Shown here in pieces: positions 55,263 to 64,000 of a stretch of DNA of 64,000 nt. Made by a program: the position numbers and the translations under genes. Location of the stretch: assembly GCA_009760855.2 (NCBI GenBank), contig WPIO01000023.1, positions 993,501 through 1,057,500 on the forward strand, read 5' to 3'. This stretch comes from Cristatella mucedo (lineage: Eukaryota > Bryozoa > Phylactolaemata > Cristatellidae). Below the pieces are notes generated by a model that saw only the letters and a program-made list of their open reading frames with translations, had not been told where the DNA came from and ran no database searches. How positions within the stretch are numbered: the first letter of the stretch is position 1; every line of letters starts with the position of its first letter.

Positions 55263-55599
55263 AGGCTGGGGCAAATGCACGAGAATGAATTCGCAAGTCC
55301 CATGTGTCCTATCTTAGTTTAAAGACTAAAAACTATTAAAACATAACTTTTTACTAGATATTTTTTAAACGGGAGAACTGGTAAAAGAAAAACAAGTAAG
55401 CGTCAAATAGATTTAGTGGTATCAGATTCGGAGTTTGACTCTGCACAGCAGTAGTGCAAATGACTTCTTTTTGTAATGCAAGCTCACTTCTGATGACGTC
55501 CCTACAAATAAAAATTCTTCACGCTTGGCAGTCAACTTTTAATTGACTTCAAGAAGACTAACCCAATTTTCTGTCTGTCGCTAGCGAGTTAAGTGGGAG

Positions 55600-55680
55600 C
55601 ACCGGCCTGAGCGATAGTTGCCGTGAAAATCAAGCGTTGTTTGTGCCCCTGCAAAGCAGATCTGTACTGCCGATTGGGAA
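55600..55680 (+). repeat. Unclassified old repeat, segment 1
   Basis: Partner of 35385-35480. Segments 1, 2 and 3 occur here within 870 bp, whereas in the other copy they span 4.7 kb because of later insertions and extra sequence. Confidence 0.45.
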
Positions 55681-55814
55681 AGTCTAGAATTGGACACGGG
55701 TTCTCTTGGCTTCAAAAAAAATCATTTAGGCATAAAGCTGTAGCCCAAATACGTTATATATGGAATTTATGGTTGTCATCGTTATGCCAACTATAGTAAA
55801 TATATCATTAAGGT

Positions 55815-55945
55815 AGATGCACGAGCAGTATCGTTTGCTATCTCACCTCTTAACAAGCCCAGGGTGCCTTTGGTGTCTAGTGTTTACCTTGTGATTAGAC
55901 TAGATTGGTTTTCCCTTTCTCAAAATTAAGGGGAGGATGGATGTG
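55815..55945 (+). repeat. Unclassified old repeat, segment 2
   Basis: Partner of 38360-38480; matching words are TTGCTATCT, TTGTGATTAG and TTTCCCTT in the same order and spacing. Confidence 0.4.
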
Positions 55946-56379
55946 TCATTCAGTGGCTCCTCGTTTCGCCTTCGCCATGGCATAAGTGTTCGAATGAAAT
56001 AGTACACCTGTCATAGCTGTCGCGGGCACGAATTAATATGCTAAAGTACATCTAAAAGTGAACTAGGATATAAGTAAAAACGCAGTGAAGAATAACTTTA
56101 TTTTAGCTAATGTTGTAATGCATGCCAGTCAACTGGATTGTGTGGTCTCAGTCACGATAGTGCCGTTGCCTTGGTTTAGAGGAGCAATTAGTGAGGGGAG
56201 CATGAATTACTGCAGTACTGTTTATTCCCCAGCGACAGTGTAACTCCCTTGTGTAATAGTTGTGATTGGCGCGTTCAGCATATTCTGTCGTACTTAGGCG
56301 TACTTGGTTCAGAGCCTGGCCAGTGTTAAAGTCCGGAGGGCACCCTGCAGGTGACTTCATTACTTGAAATTAGATTGGC

Positions 56380-56465
56380 TATATTTACTTTCAGTTATGA
56401 TTAATTTCGTTATCTGTGAGTGCTCACTTTTAAGAGATTTTTTATATGGAATTGTTTAAAGTCCA

Positions 56466-56468
<3 letters not shown>
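56380..56468 (+). repeat. Unclassified old repeat, segment 3
   Basis: Partner of 39960-40080. GTTATCTGTGAGTGCT and GGAATTGTTTAAAGTCCA are the best-preserved parts. It ends at the (AT)n tract that forms the tail of the adjoining minus-strand SINE. Confidence 0.5.

Positions 56469-56508
<40 letters not shown>
56467..56508. repeat. (TA)n microsatellite, SINE tail
   Basis: About 20 TA units lie directly at the 3' end of the minus-strand SINE and probably are its expanded tail. Confidence 0.9.
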
Positions 56509-56509
<1 letters not shown>

Positions 56510-56650
56510 CTCATTCGTATAGCACCCTCAGAGAACTTGTTATATATTCAGGCGCTTCACCTATGCCTCGGGGCCTGAGCCCATGACCTCAGCCAGACCT
56601 TTGACGGGGTGAACACCTTAACCGCTGGACCAAACCAGCTCGGCGCTCGA
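56505..56650 (-). repeat. Best copy of the SINE with LINE-derived tail
   Basis: Minus strand: GAGCTGGTTTGGTCCAGCGG (A box TGGTCCAGCGG), GTTAAGGTGTTCACCCCGTC, GAGGTCATGGGCTCAGGCCC (B box region), then GTGAAGCGCCTGAATATATA, ACAAGTTCTCTGAGGGTGCT, ATACGAATGAG and TATATA. The tail shares AAGCGCCT, AAGTTCTCTGAGGG and GCT(A/T)TA with the family A LINE end at 59820-59870. A further GC-rich 200 bp upstream (56650-56850) could be part of a longer composite head, but has no recognised match here. Confidence 0.7.
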
Positions 56651-56849
56651 CTTTGACTACGCTTCTTTCCCAGCAGAACGCATTGATAAGCCTCATGTTG
56701 TTTTGCTGATCTGGCTCTGTTGGGCAGCTATCCCAACTATCTGTGGGGTTGATGGGGACCGCCCCTGTGGTTGCTAAATCCACAGGACTAGTCTTTGTTG
56801 CCGATCATTCGTAGCAGCCGACCTTGATCCCCAGCTGAGTGCGTGACAG

Positions 56850-58090
56850 TACAGCGTGTTCACTACCCAGAATACGGGAAGTTTTGCAAAAGGAAATGAC
56901 GAGCTAACTTGTTTGTTAGAGATTTTACTAGCCTTCCCGGCTAGCCATTACAGGCCTGGAGCAGTAAGTGTTCTCTTTTGTAAACGGTGGCGTGCTAACC
57001 CTTGCCTACTCCAACTCTTACTCAGCATTTGCCGCCACCATTGCCCTGCAATTTGCACCATTCTCCATGGCTTACTGAACGCCCTATTTGATGAGTAATT
57101 TGTTATCACTCTGTTCATTTTTCTTTCACCGTCGGCTGCCTATAATTAAAGCTAGAAAGAGCAAGCTTTCAATTTTAGAATAGTGCAATTCGGATCGGTG
57201 GGACCACCAATGCAAAATGATGTATTTTAATTTAGAGTCTGTAAGGCTTATCAAGGATTCATGTAGTTGTAGTGCCCAAACTTTGGAGGGGATGACAGCT
57301 GCAAATAATACCACATATCCGGCGAACAGCCTCGAATCTCAAATCATGCAATGCCTCACAATGTGAGACAGATGATCTTCTCGTAGGCTAGCGTGAATTA
57401 TTCCATAGTGTGCTAAGCCACCAAGAAGGTGAAGAGGCTCACTAGAGACTGGATCATTTGTCTCACAGTGTATATAGATTGATGTGTTCCACTGCAATAG
57501 CTAGATAATTCCCTGTATTGTGCTCCTTTCTGAAAGGTATTGAAGTAAGGATTTTGTCCTTTCCTAAGTATACTGAACCTCAGAGCTACAATATTGGTGA
57601 AAAAGGCTTGAGATACTTCTTCTCTACAGGTATCTATCTGGATGAAGGGATTCGAGCAGGATCTCGCTGGCACAGACTGGGAATAGTAGTACATATCTTT
57701 GTTATCTAGAGAGCCCCACCCTCACATTCCTGAATTTGTTCGTCCCTATGCTACTCATCCCTTAAATGATGAGGTATATTAGACATGAAAAACATACACT
57801 ACACGCCATAAGCACCTACTTTATTTTTTATTTAAAAATCTGTATTAGAAATATATATGTGCTAAATGAATTTATAGAAATATGTTTACATATATATATA
57901 TATATCTAAGATAATTTTTGCAATTGATTGCAGTTTGCTACTGAATAAATAGATTCCTAGATTACCTTTGATGATCCTGAGAGTTTGCTAAGGTTAGATA
58001 GATTTAATTTTAGAGATTTTTTAACTTTCAATTGTGAATAGAATAGTATGATTGCTGAAAGAAAAGATGTAGTGGGCATTTTATTAAATG
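56850..58090. other. No recognisable gene
   Basis: Open frames at 56856-57098 (plus) and 57413-57694 (minus) carry no motif I recognise. (AT)n runs occur at about 57893-57905. Confidence 0.4.
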
Positions 58091-58094
58091 TTAA

Positions 58095-59867
58095 TAAATC
58101 ATTATTTTAGGGAAGTTACTTATTTATATACAAGTCCTCTGGACCCTATTCCTACTGTCCTGCTCCTACGTTGCTTTGATCTGCTGCTGCCATGCATATC
58201 TAACATCATTCATATGTCATTAGCCTCAGGTCATGTCCCAGCACCTTTCAAAAAAGCTGTAGTCAGGCCTCTCCTTAAGAAAGCAACACTAGACCAAGAG
58301 AACTTGAGCAACTACCGCCCAGTCTCCCGTCAACCATTTCCATCAAAGACACTGGAACTGGTCGTGGCAGACCAGTTAAACTCATATATCGAAACCTCAC
58401 ACCTTGATAGTAAGTTCCAGTCCGGCTTTAGAGCTAATCACTCCACAGAGTCAGCATTGCTTAGGGTATACAACGACCTACTTAGGAATGCAGACATGGG
58501 TAGAGTGCCTCTGCTTGTTTTGCTCGATCTTTCGGCAGCTTTTGACACCATCGATCACAAAGTTCTTGTAGAGCGCCTCTCATCTCGCCTGGGCATCACT
58601 GGCACTGCTCTGCAGTGGTTCAGGTCCTATCTCAGTGGGAGACTCCAGAGTATTGACGTGAATGGACAAAGATCATCTGAAGTACCTCTGAAATATGGAG
58701 TACCTCAGGGCTCAGTGCTAGGTCCGGTTCTTTTCACAGTTTATACTCTGCCTCTTGCTGATATGATTGCCAAGCACAATCAGGCTTTCACTTCCATGCG
58801 GATGACACTCAGTTGTACCTTTGCTTCGATCCCTCCCAGCCTTCGAGCACCTCAAATTCTCTAAACTCACTTGCTGCATGCATTGATGACATCCGCACAT
58901 GGATGGCAGCAAATTTTCTAAAACTTAACGATGGTAAAACTAACTTACTAGTTATGGGCAAACCCAGTGTGATCCAGAGATTGGAAAGGCTGACTCTCAA
59001 AATTGGTTCTGCCAGCATATCTCCTGTCGAATCAGCTCAAAATCTAAATGTCATATTCCAAAGCGACCTCTCGTTAGACGACCATATCAGCTCCACGGTC
59101 TAAGCTGCCTATTTTCAGCTTCATAATATTGCTAAAATTCGAGCTTGTTTAGATAAGGATACCACGTCTAAGTTGGTCCATGCATTCGTGACATCTCGTC
59201 TCGACTTCTGCAACTCACTGCTTACTGGCCTACCAGCATGTGCGATCAGGCGATTGCAGCTGGTGCAAAACTCTGCAGCTAGGCTTGTCTTTCGTGAGCA
59301 TCGCAGTTGCCACATCACACCACTTCTTGCCGACCTGCACTGGCTACCAGTCAAGCAACGGATTGACTTCAAGGTTTTGTCGCCCACTTTTAGGTCCCTT
59401 CAGTCTATGGCTCCAGCCTATCTCTCCGACATACTCCCCCATCAGGCCAAGCGTCGTACCACCCGCTTTTCGGAATCCAACAGTCTAGAAATACCTCGTA
59501 CAAACCTCAAATCCTTTGGAGACCGTGCATTTAGCTCGTATGCTCCCAAAGCCTGGAACTCCCTCCCGACCTGCGTCAGAACATCCCTGACCTGACCACA
59601 TTTAAAAGAAACTTAAAAAAACACCTATTTAGGACAGCATATAGTGGGTCCCTGTGATTCGTCCTTCACGTGCTTATGCATACTGACACTGTGCATGCTG
59701 CCACTAACCACATTTGCATACTGACCCTGTGCATGTCACCCCTAACCATGTTATTCTTGTTTGTTTTACAAGCATGATTTTACTTACCATTTAATTGCAT
59801 TTCTCTTTGCAGCAAATGTAAAGCGCCTAGAAAGAGATTAAGTTCTCTGAGGGCGCTTTATCAAGTA

Positions 59868-59868
<1 letters not shown>
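58095..59868 (+). pseudogene. Best family A LINE: reverse transcriptase and C-terminal ORF2, inactive
   Basis: A 258-codon frame (58088-58861) holds the RT: TSPLDPIPTVLLLRC, VRPLLKKATLDQENLSNYRP, FQSGFRANHSTESALLRVYN, LLVLLDLSAAFDTIDH (motif A) and PLKYGVPQGSVLGPVLF (motif B). A one-base deletion near 58781 shifts the frame just before motif C, which then reads FHADDTQLYLCF (HADD instead of YADD). The second frame runs through LNDGKTNLLVMGKPS and LSLDDHISSTV to a TAA at about 59101. It resumes as AYFQLHN, HITPLLADLHWLPVKQRIDF, HQAKRRTTRFSES and AFSSYAPKAWNSLP to 59595. The 3' UTR ends AAGCGCCTAGAAAGAGATTA, AGTTCTCTGAGGGCGCTTTA. The endonuclease is absent. L2/CR1-type by motif pattern. Confidence 0.9.

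Positions 59869-59899
<31 letters not shown>
59869..59899. repeat. (ATT)n tail of family A LINE
   Basis: About ten ATT units directly follow the LINE 3' end TCAAGTAC. The same tail in complement, (AAT)n, starts the minus-strand copies at 5304 and 49749. Confidence 0.95.
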
Positions 59900-59901
<2 letters not shown>

Positions 59902-59904
59902 GAT

Positions 59905-62035
59905 AGATTACGGCAGAATACAGTTAAATTAAAAGAAGAAACATAGAGAGGTAAGCAACATAAATCGAAAGAATTCTTCAATAAATTGTCACACGTTAGA
60001 GAATTGTGTCAATACAAGTCTTATGTAGATTCAGGGCATGGCTTAGTGCTCGTGAATTAATGAATGAAGCTAATATTAAATAGGAGTATGGGTAAATCAA
60101 CAAAACTAAAAGAATCTCGAGAATTTAAGGAAAAATATGAATACTGAGATTTCCCCTAAGAAGTTACAAACTTAATTTCAAACACTGGTACTTGCTATAT
60201 GAATTATGTCCACATAACACATGAAGAAGTTTTAAAAGTTGGATATTTGAGAATAACTTATACAATGACTTAATTTTACCTAATTTTAGTTTTGCTAATA
60301 TAAATTGCAGTGAACAAAAGATTTGAATAGTATACAGAAAAAGTGTGGAGTAGAGATGAAAGACATTTGAGTAAAAGACATTCAGGATGTCAAGTATAAA
60401 TTGCTAGGATTGAAGCTGAATTAAAAATATAATATAAAAATATTCATTATTTAGCTCCTGATAATTTGCGAATTATGATGCACAGAAGAGAGACGTGTCA
60501 TGCATACACAGTGAGAAACCATGAGCTTACTTCATTTTTTTAAGTGCAGGATAAAATGTCAAGACTGAGGGATTAAGTGAAACAAACTCCGACAGCAAAC
60601 AAGCGAGTAAGCCTCCTAATGGCTTGACCAGGGAGGAAATATATAGTCCATTTTATATCTCCATTCCAATGACTTGTCTCTGCTTTATAATATCTGACAA
60701 ACAGCTCAGCAATTCGCCACATTCACCGTACTTTTACGATGCGGTAACACGGGTTCAACACATGCAAATACACTTAACGGAGCCTAATTATAAATAATAA
60801 CTACACTATAAATGGGGATAAATGAGTTACCCTTCTTTTAAAGTATAGGTCGAATGGTTTTTTGAGGTTTCTAGTTCTCCTGCTATGATATAATAGCACA
60901 CAATTTTTATTCAGTCAAAATATGAAGGTATGATATCATGTGATGAGACGGCATTGCACATCAAAAATGGGAACATTGTCTAAAGCACAAGCTATTTCAC
61001 AAAATATACAGGAACAACTTTAAAACATGAAGTAATAGCACAGTAAACGTTTTGTAAACATCACAAATAGTTTCCTACCATGGGGCATGCCAGTATTTCA
61101 TCGATTACTGAAGAGGGCATAAGAGTACCTACTTAACTAAGGAGACACTTGATATTGAGACCAGCTTTACTTGCGGTCCAAGAGGCTTACAAATGCACAG
61201 ATATTTGTGTTATTGAGCTAAAAACTAGATATATAATGAAGCAGCAATCGTAAATGGCCTAATTAAATTGTATTGGCATTAACACTAACTAGTGGCTGCT
61301 TTCCCCCTCCGGGGGTGGATGCCATATAAGTAGTCGCTCAGGCGAAGAAAAGATGAAGAGGATTGCCTTCACGATCTTCACCCAGACTCGACAACCACAC
61401 TGATGTAGTGAGTAGCACACTTACGAGTGCCCTTGACGAGAATGCAGCCATGCAATGTTTCCTTGTATAGAGTCAGAGATTTTAATTAATCGGAAAAAAC
61501 CTTCCTAGATTCACTGCGTTATAAGTAAGCTTGCACTCCACAATAGGAAGTCTCCGTGATGACAATCTAGTCAATGTAAAGGACTGCTTTCTAGTCTACA
61601 CGGGAATCATAGAAAATCCATGGCTTCTTTTTGCTGTCGAAATCCTAAGTCCTGCCAGTCAAACTTGAAACGGATTAACACGAAGGTAATCAGTTTTAGT
61701 GTGTGTTGCTTGTACCTTAAAGAAGCCTAGTAGAAAACTCTCGTCTCCTGAAGATCCTACGTCATCAGCCCAGCAACTTTATTGGCAGAAAAACTTAGCC
61801 CAGAAATTACTGAGATTCGTAAAACTGCTTTAGATAATAGGGTTTTACTCTGGTCCGTGGAATCGGTTATCATTAGACTGAAACATGAAATGTCTGGATT
61901 GCTTTCGGAGGTTTCAGCAAACTATCACTGAGATTCCTTTTTCGTTGAATATTCTGAAAATGGCTGCTAATCAGCTTGTATTACAGACTGAAAAGAATGA
62001 AGTGTCAGAAAATGTATATCGGGTTTCAAGCTGCA
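59905..62035. other. No recognisable gene
   Basis: AT-rich sequence without a recognised exon, element or array. A 66-codon frame at 61885-62085 runs into the next LINE fragment. Confidence 0.45.
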
Positions 62036-62039
62036 CTGC

Positions 62040-62580
62040 TAAAGTGGTGCACCCACTGAACAGATCTAAAGGGACTCTTCACTAGACTTGACAAAAGCTG
62101 CACAGTCAAGTTTGCCTGCTTTCAGCTATGGAACATGATCATTTTTAGGACTGCTTAGTCAGGGATAACCAATCCAAGTTGATCCGCGTGCTTGCAGTAT
62201 CGTGTCTCATGTAATTCACTGCTGCTGTTCTACAGGTCTATGTAATCGGGCACTTAATATTGGTGCAAAACCCTGCAGCCAGGCTGGCCTGCTGGTGCCA
62301 CTTTACATCACTTCGCATCGACCTGCACTAGCTCCCCATCAAGCAAGGCTCTTCATCGAGCAGCACGCCGACTTTAAGGTTCTGTGCCTCACGTTTACGT
62401 CCCTCCAATCTTTGGCCCCAGCCTACCTCTCAGACCTACTCGCCCATCACGCTAAGCATTATACTGCATGCTTTCTGAATCTAGCCATTGTCTACACCTT
62501 ATGTGAACTCAAATCACTTGGAGACCTCAGCATTATCATGCATGCTTCACTAGCCAATATTCACACGGGCGTGAAAATGA
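62040..62580 (+). repeat. Divergent family A LINE, C-terminal ORF2 part
   Basis: It has a decayed STVKSACFQL, VRVLAVSCL-type words, then ADFKVLCLTFTSLQSLAPAY, LSDLLAHHAKHYTACF and ELKSLGDLSII. These correspond to IDFKVLSPTFRSLQSMAPAY, LSDILPHQAKRRTTRF and LKSFGDRAFSS. No 3' UTR is recognised and the copy is more diverged than most. Confidence 0.65.
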
Positions 62581-62599
62581 TATTAGTAAAAGGTAGGCG

Positions 62600-64000
62600 T
62601 TTAGCTTCTTATTTAGCATAAAATTAAAATGCACTGCTAATAGAGCTGCACGTAATAAACATATGTGAACCTAAATAACCTGAGAGATCATAAGATATGT
62701 TCACTCTTCAATGAAAAAAATAATGCATGAGACTTTATGAAGCCTCTCTAGCCCACAGCACTAATAATAAAATTAATTACATCATATGACGACCATGTGA
62801 TTGAATTTAAATACCATCTGGAAATTCCAAAACTACGTAGACATTTAGTTATTTAACCGCTAGTGTGTTGGTATAAACTGTGCACACTCACAATATTTAC
62901 GAGCGATTTTCATTTTAATGAAAGATTGAATGGTGTTTGAAAATAAATCTTCGTGATCGAAGAGTTGATCTCGGCATAAATTTTAATGAGGAGAAGTTAC
63001 AAAGAATGCAGTCTCCATCCAAGGATAAACATACAGCGACTTCCCGGTTACACTATGTGAGCTTTTTAAGAGAGAGAGCTAACCTCTTTGGCGTCACACC
63101 AACACAAAGACTAAGGCAATATAAGGTAGTAACTTAGTAGCGATTAAAGCTTGTGCAAACGGATTTTTAAGCAGAGGATTAAGCAGAGGATTTGCTTCTA
63201 GCTCTGTAGAACTAGTGGTATGTGGTGACTGGTCCTCTTAGCAGACATAATAAGTCATGTGTAGAGTTGATTTTCTGCAGACGTCTAAATGCCACATGGA
63301 ATAATTGCTGGTGTTATGCTGGCTGCTGTCTTTTCTCCCGCATGCTTTCGGTGTAAAATTTATTGTTGGGCGGTTGTAGTGGTTTGCTAAAGTAAGTCAT
63401 CGAAGCTGCGATGGTGGATTTCATTCATACATTGCTGAAATTTTGCTCAATATTTTGTTCGTCGTTGTTGAGGTGGATGCTCTTTTAAGACAGCAAGCAC
63501 CATGCTTTAATTCTGGACTGATTCACCATTTCTAGTGTGAGAGCCCATCTTGTGGTTTTCTAGGCTGCACTTTCGGCAAGAGAGATCATAATTTGCCCAA
63601 TAACTTGCTTTCTTACTTTGATTTAAAACCCTCTCTTGCCCTGTTGAGATGAACAACGTTGCAACGGAAATATCAGTCATGTTAAAGAAGCCAAATTCAC
63701 ATTAGACAAGTAATTGTATACTTTGTCACAACGTAGTATTTGAGACTAGGGCCACTTGGCTCATGGCAGTACTTGCCAGTGATGCGGATAACCGTTCTCA
63801 ACTTTTAGGTACCTAGCTTAGCATGAGGACTTAATCATCGCCAAAGTGATATTTTGTGTACCATGCAAGTCAACCCACTGTAAATTGCTCAATTGTAAGC
63901 GCTTGCTTATAGTTATGCACTGGATTACTGTTAATGAGAGCTTTGGCTAACAACTGGCAGTCAAGCACTCCTTTTTCTACAACAACTAATTGCAATCTGT
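62600..64000. other. No recognisable gene
   Basis: A short frame at 62937-63137 (plus) and a TAAGCAGAGGAT direct repeat near 63168-63192 are all I see. Confidence 0.45.

Noticed and set aside
56650-56850. A protein-coding exon on the minus strand (64-codon frame)
   Set aside because: It lies immediately upstream of the tail-sharing SINE, is GC-rich without splice sites that I trust, and may be part of a longer SINE head.

Overview
The window looks like a piece of an AT-rich animal genome, most likely an invertebrate. There is no bacterial-type gene packing. Three exons with good GT/AG splice sites encode part of a SAMHD1-like HD-domain protein. Much of the rest is decayed non-LTR retrotransposon, SINE, microsatellite and other repeat sequence. 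I cannot name the species.

Host gene. A SAMHD1-like gene runs on the minus strand. Exon a is at 29549-29709, exon b at 14379-14497 and exon c at 14232-14308. Splice phases join perfectly (2, 1, 0), across introns of about 15 kb and 70 bp. Together they give about 119 residues covering the start of the HD domain. The metal-binding histidines and aspartate seen here are kept. Two active-site histidines (human H210 and H215) are Gln and Arg, and two allosteric-site residues (human N119 and D137) are Thr and Asn. I found no further exons on either side. A few other stretches (44-241, 666-1226, 23260-23316, 49058-49175, 55062-55262) look weakly exon-like, but I could not identify them.

Repeat landscape. 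By my boundaries about a third of the window is L2/CR1-like LINE, in two families. Family A (about 16 copies) ends in a conserved 3' sequence followed by (ATT)n; its best copy is 58095-59900. Family B (about 9 copies) ends in (ATTAC)n; its longest copy, 17640-19880, carries endonuclease and linker but has lost the RT palm. All copies are 5'-truncated, frameshifted or rearranged. Two SINE families are visible. One has a tRNA-like head and a tail copied from the family A LINE 3' end (25863-26035, 37500-37620, 56505-56650). The other is a tRNA-Lys-like family without that tail (3195-3370 and 6193-6349). There are also a Tc1/mariner relic (about 43037-44470), a Ty3/Gypsy gag relic (41526-42215) and a probable solo LTR (20567-20867).

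Layout. 1-5 kb: weak exon candidates, SINE and tRNA-like heads. 5-9.5 kb: LINE fragments, a degenerate ~170-bp satellite and a TCTTATAT-rich repeat. 9.8-13.4 kb: LINEs A and B head to head. 13.9-14.5 kb: GC/T-run minisatellite and SAMHD1 exons c and b. 14.7-26.8 kb: dense, nested LINEs in the large SAMHD1 intron. 26.8-31 kb: quiet intron sequence and exon a. 32-35.4 kb: diverged direct segmental duplications. 35.4-40.1 kb: an unclassified old repeat, collinear with 55.6-56.5 kb and interrupted by LINEs, a SINE and a large CA/TA/TG microsatellite. 40-48 kb: LINEs, gag and Tc1. 49-54 kb: an ATTGC-rich repeat region invaded by two family A LINEs. 58-62.6 kb: two more family A copies. The final 1.4 kb shows nothing recognisable.
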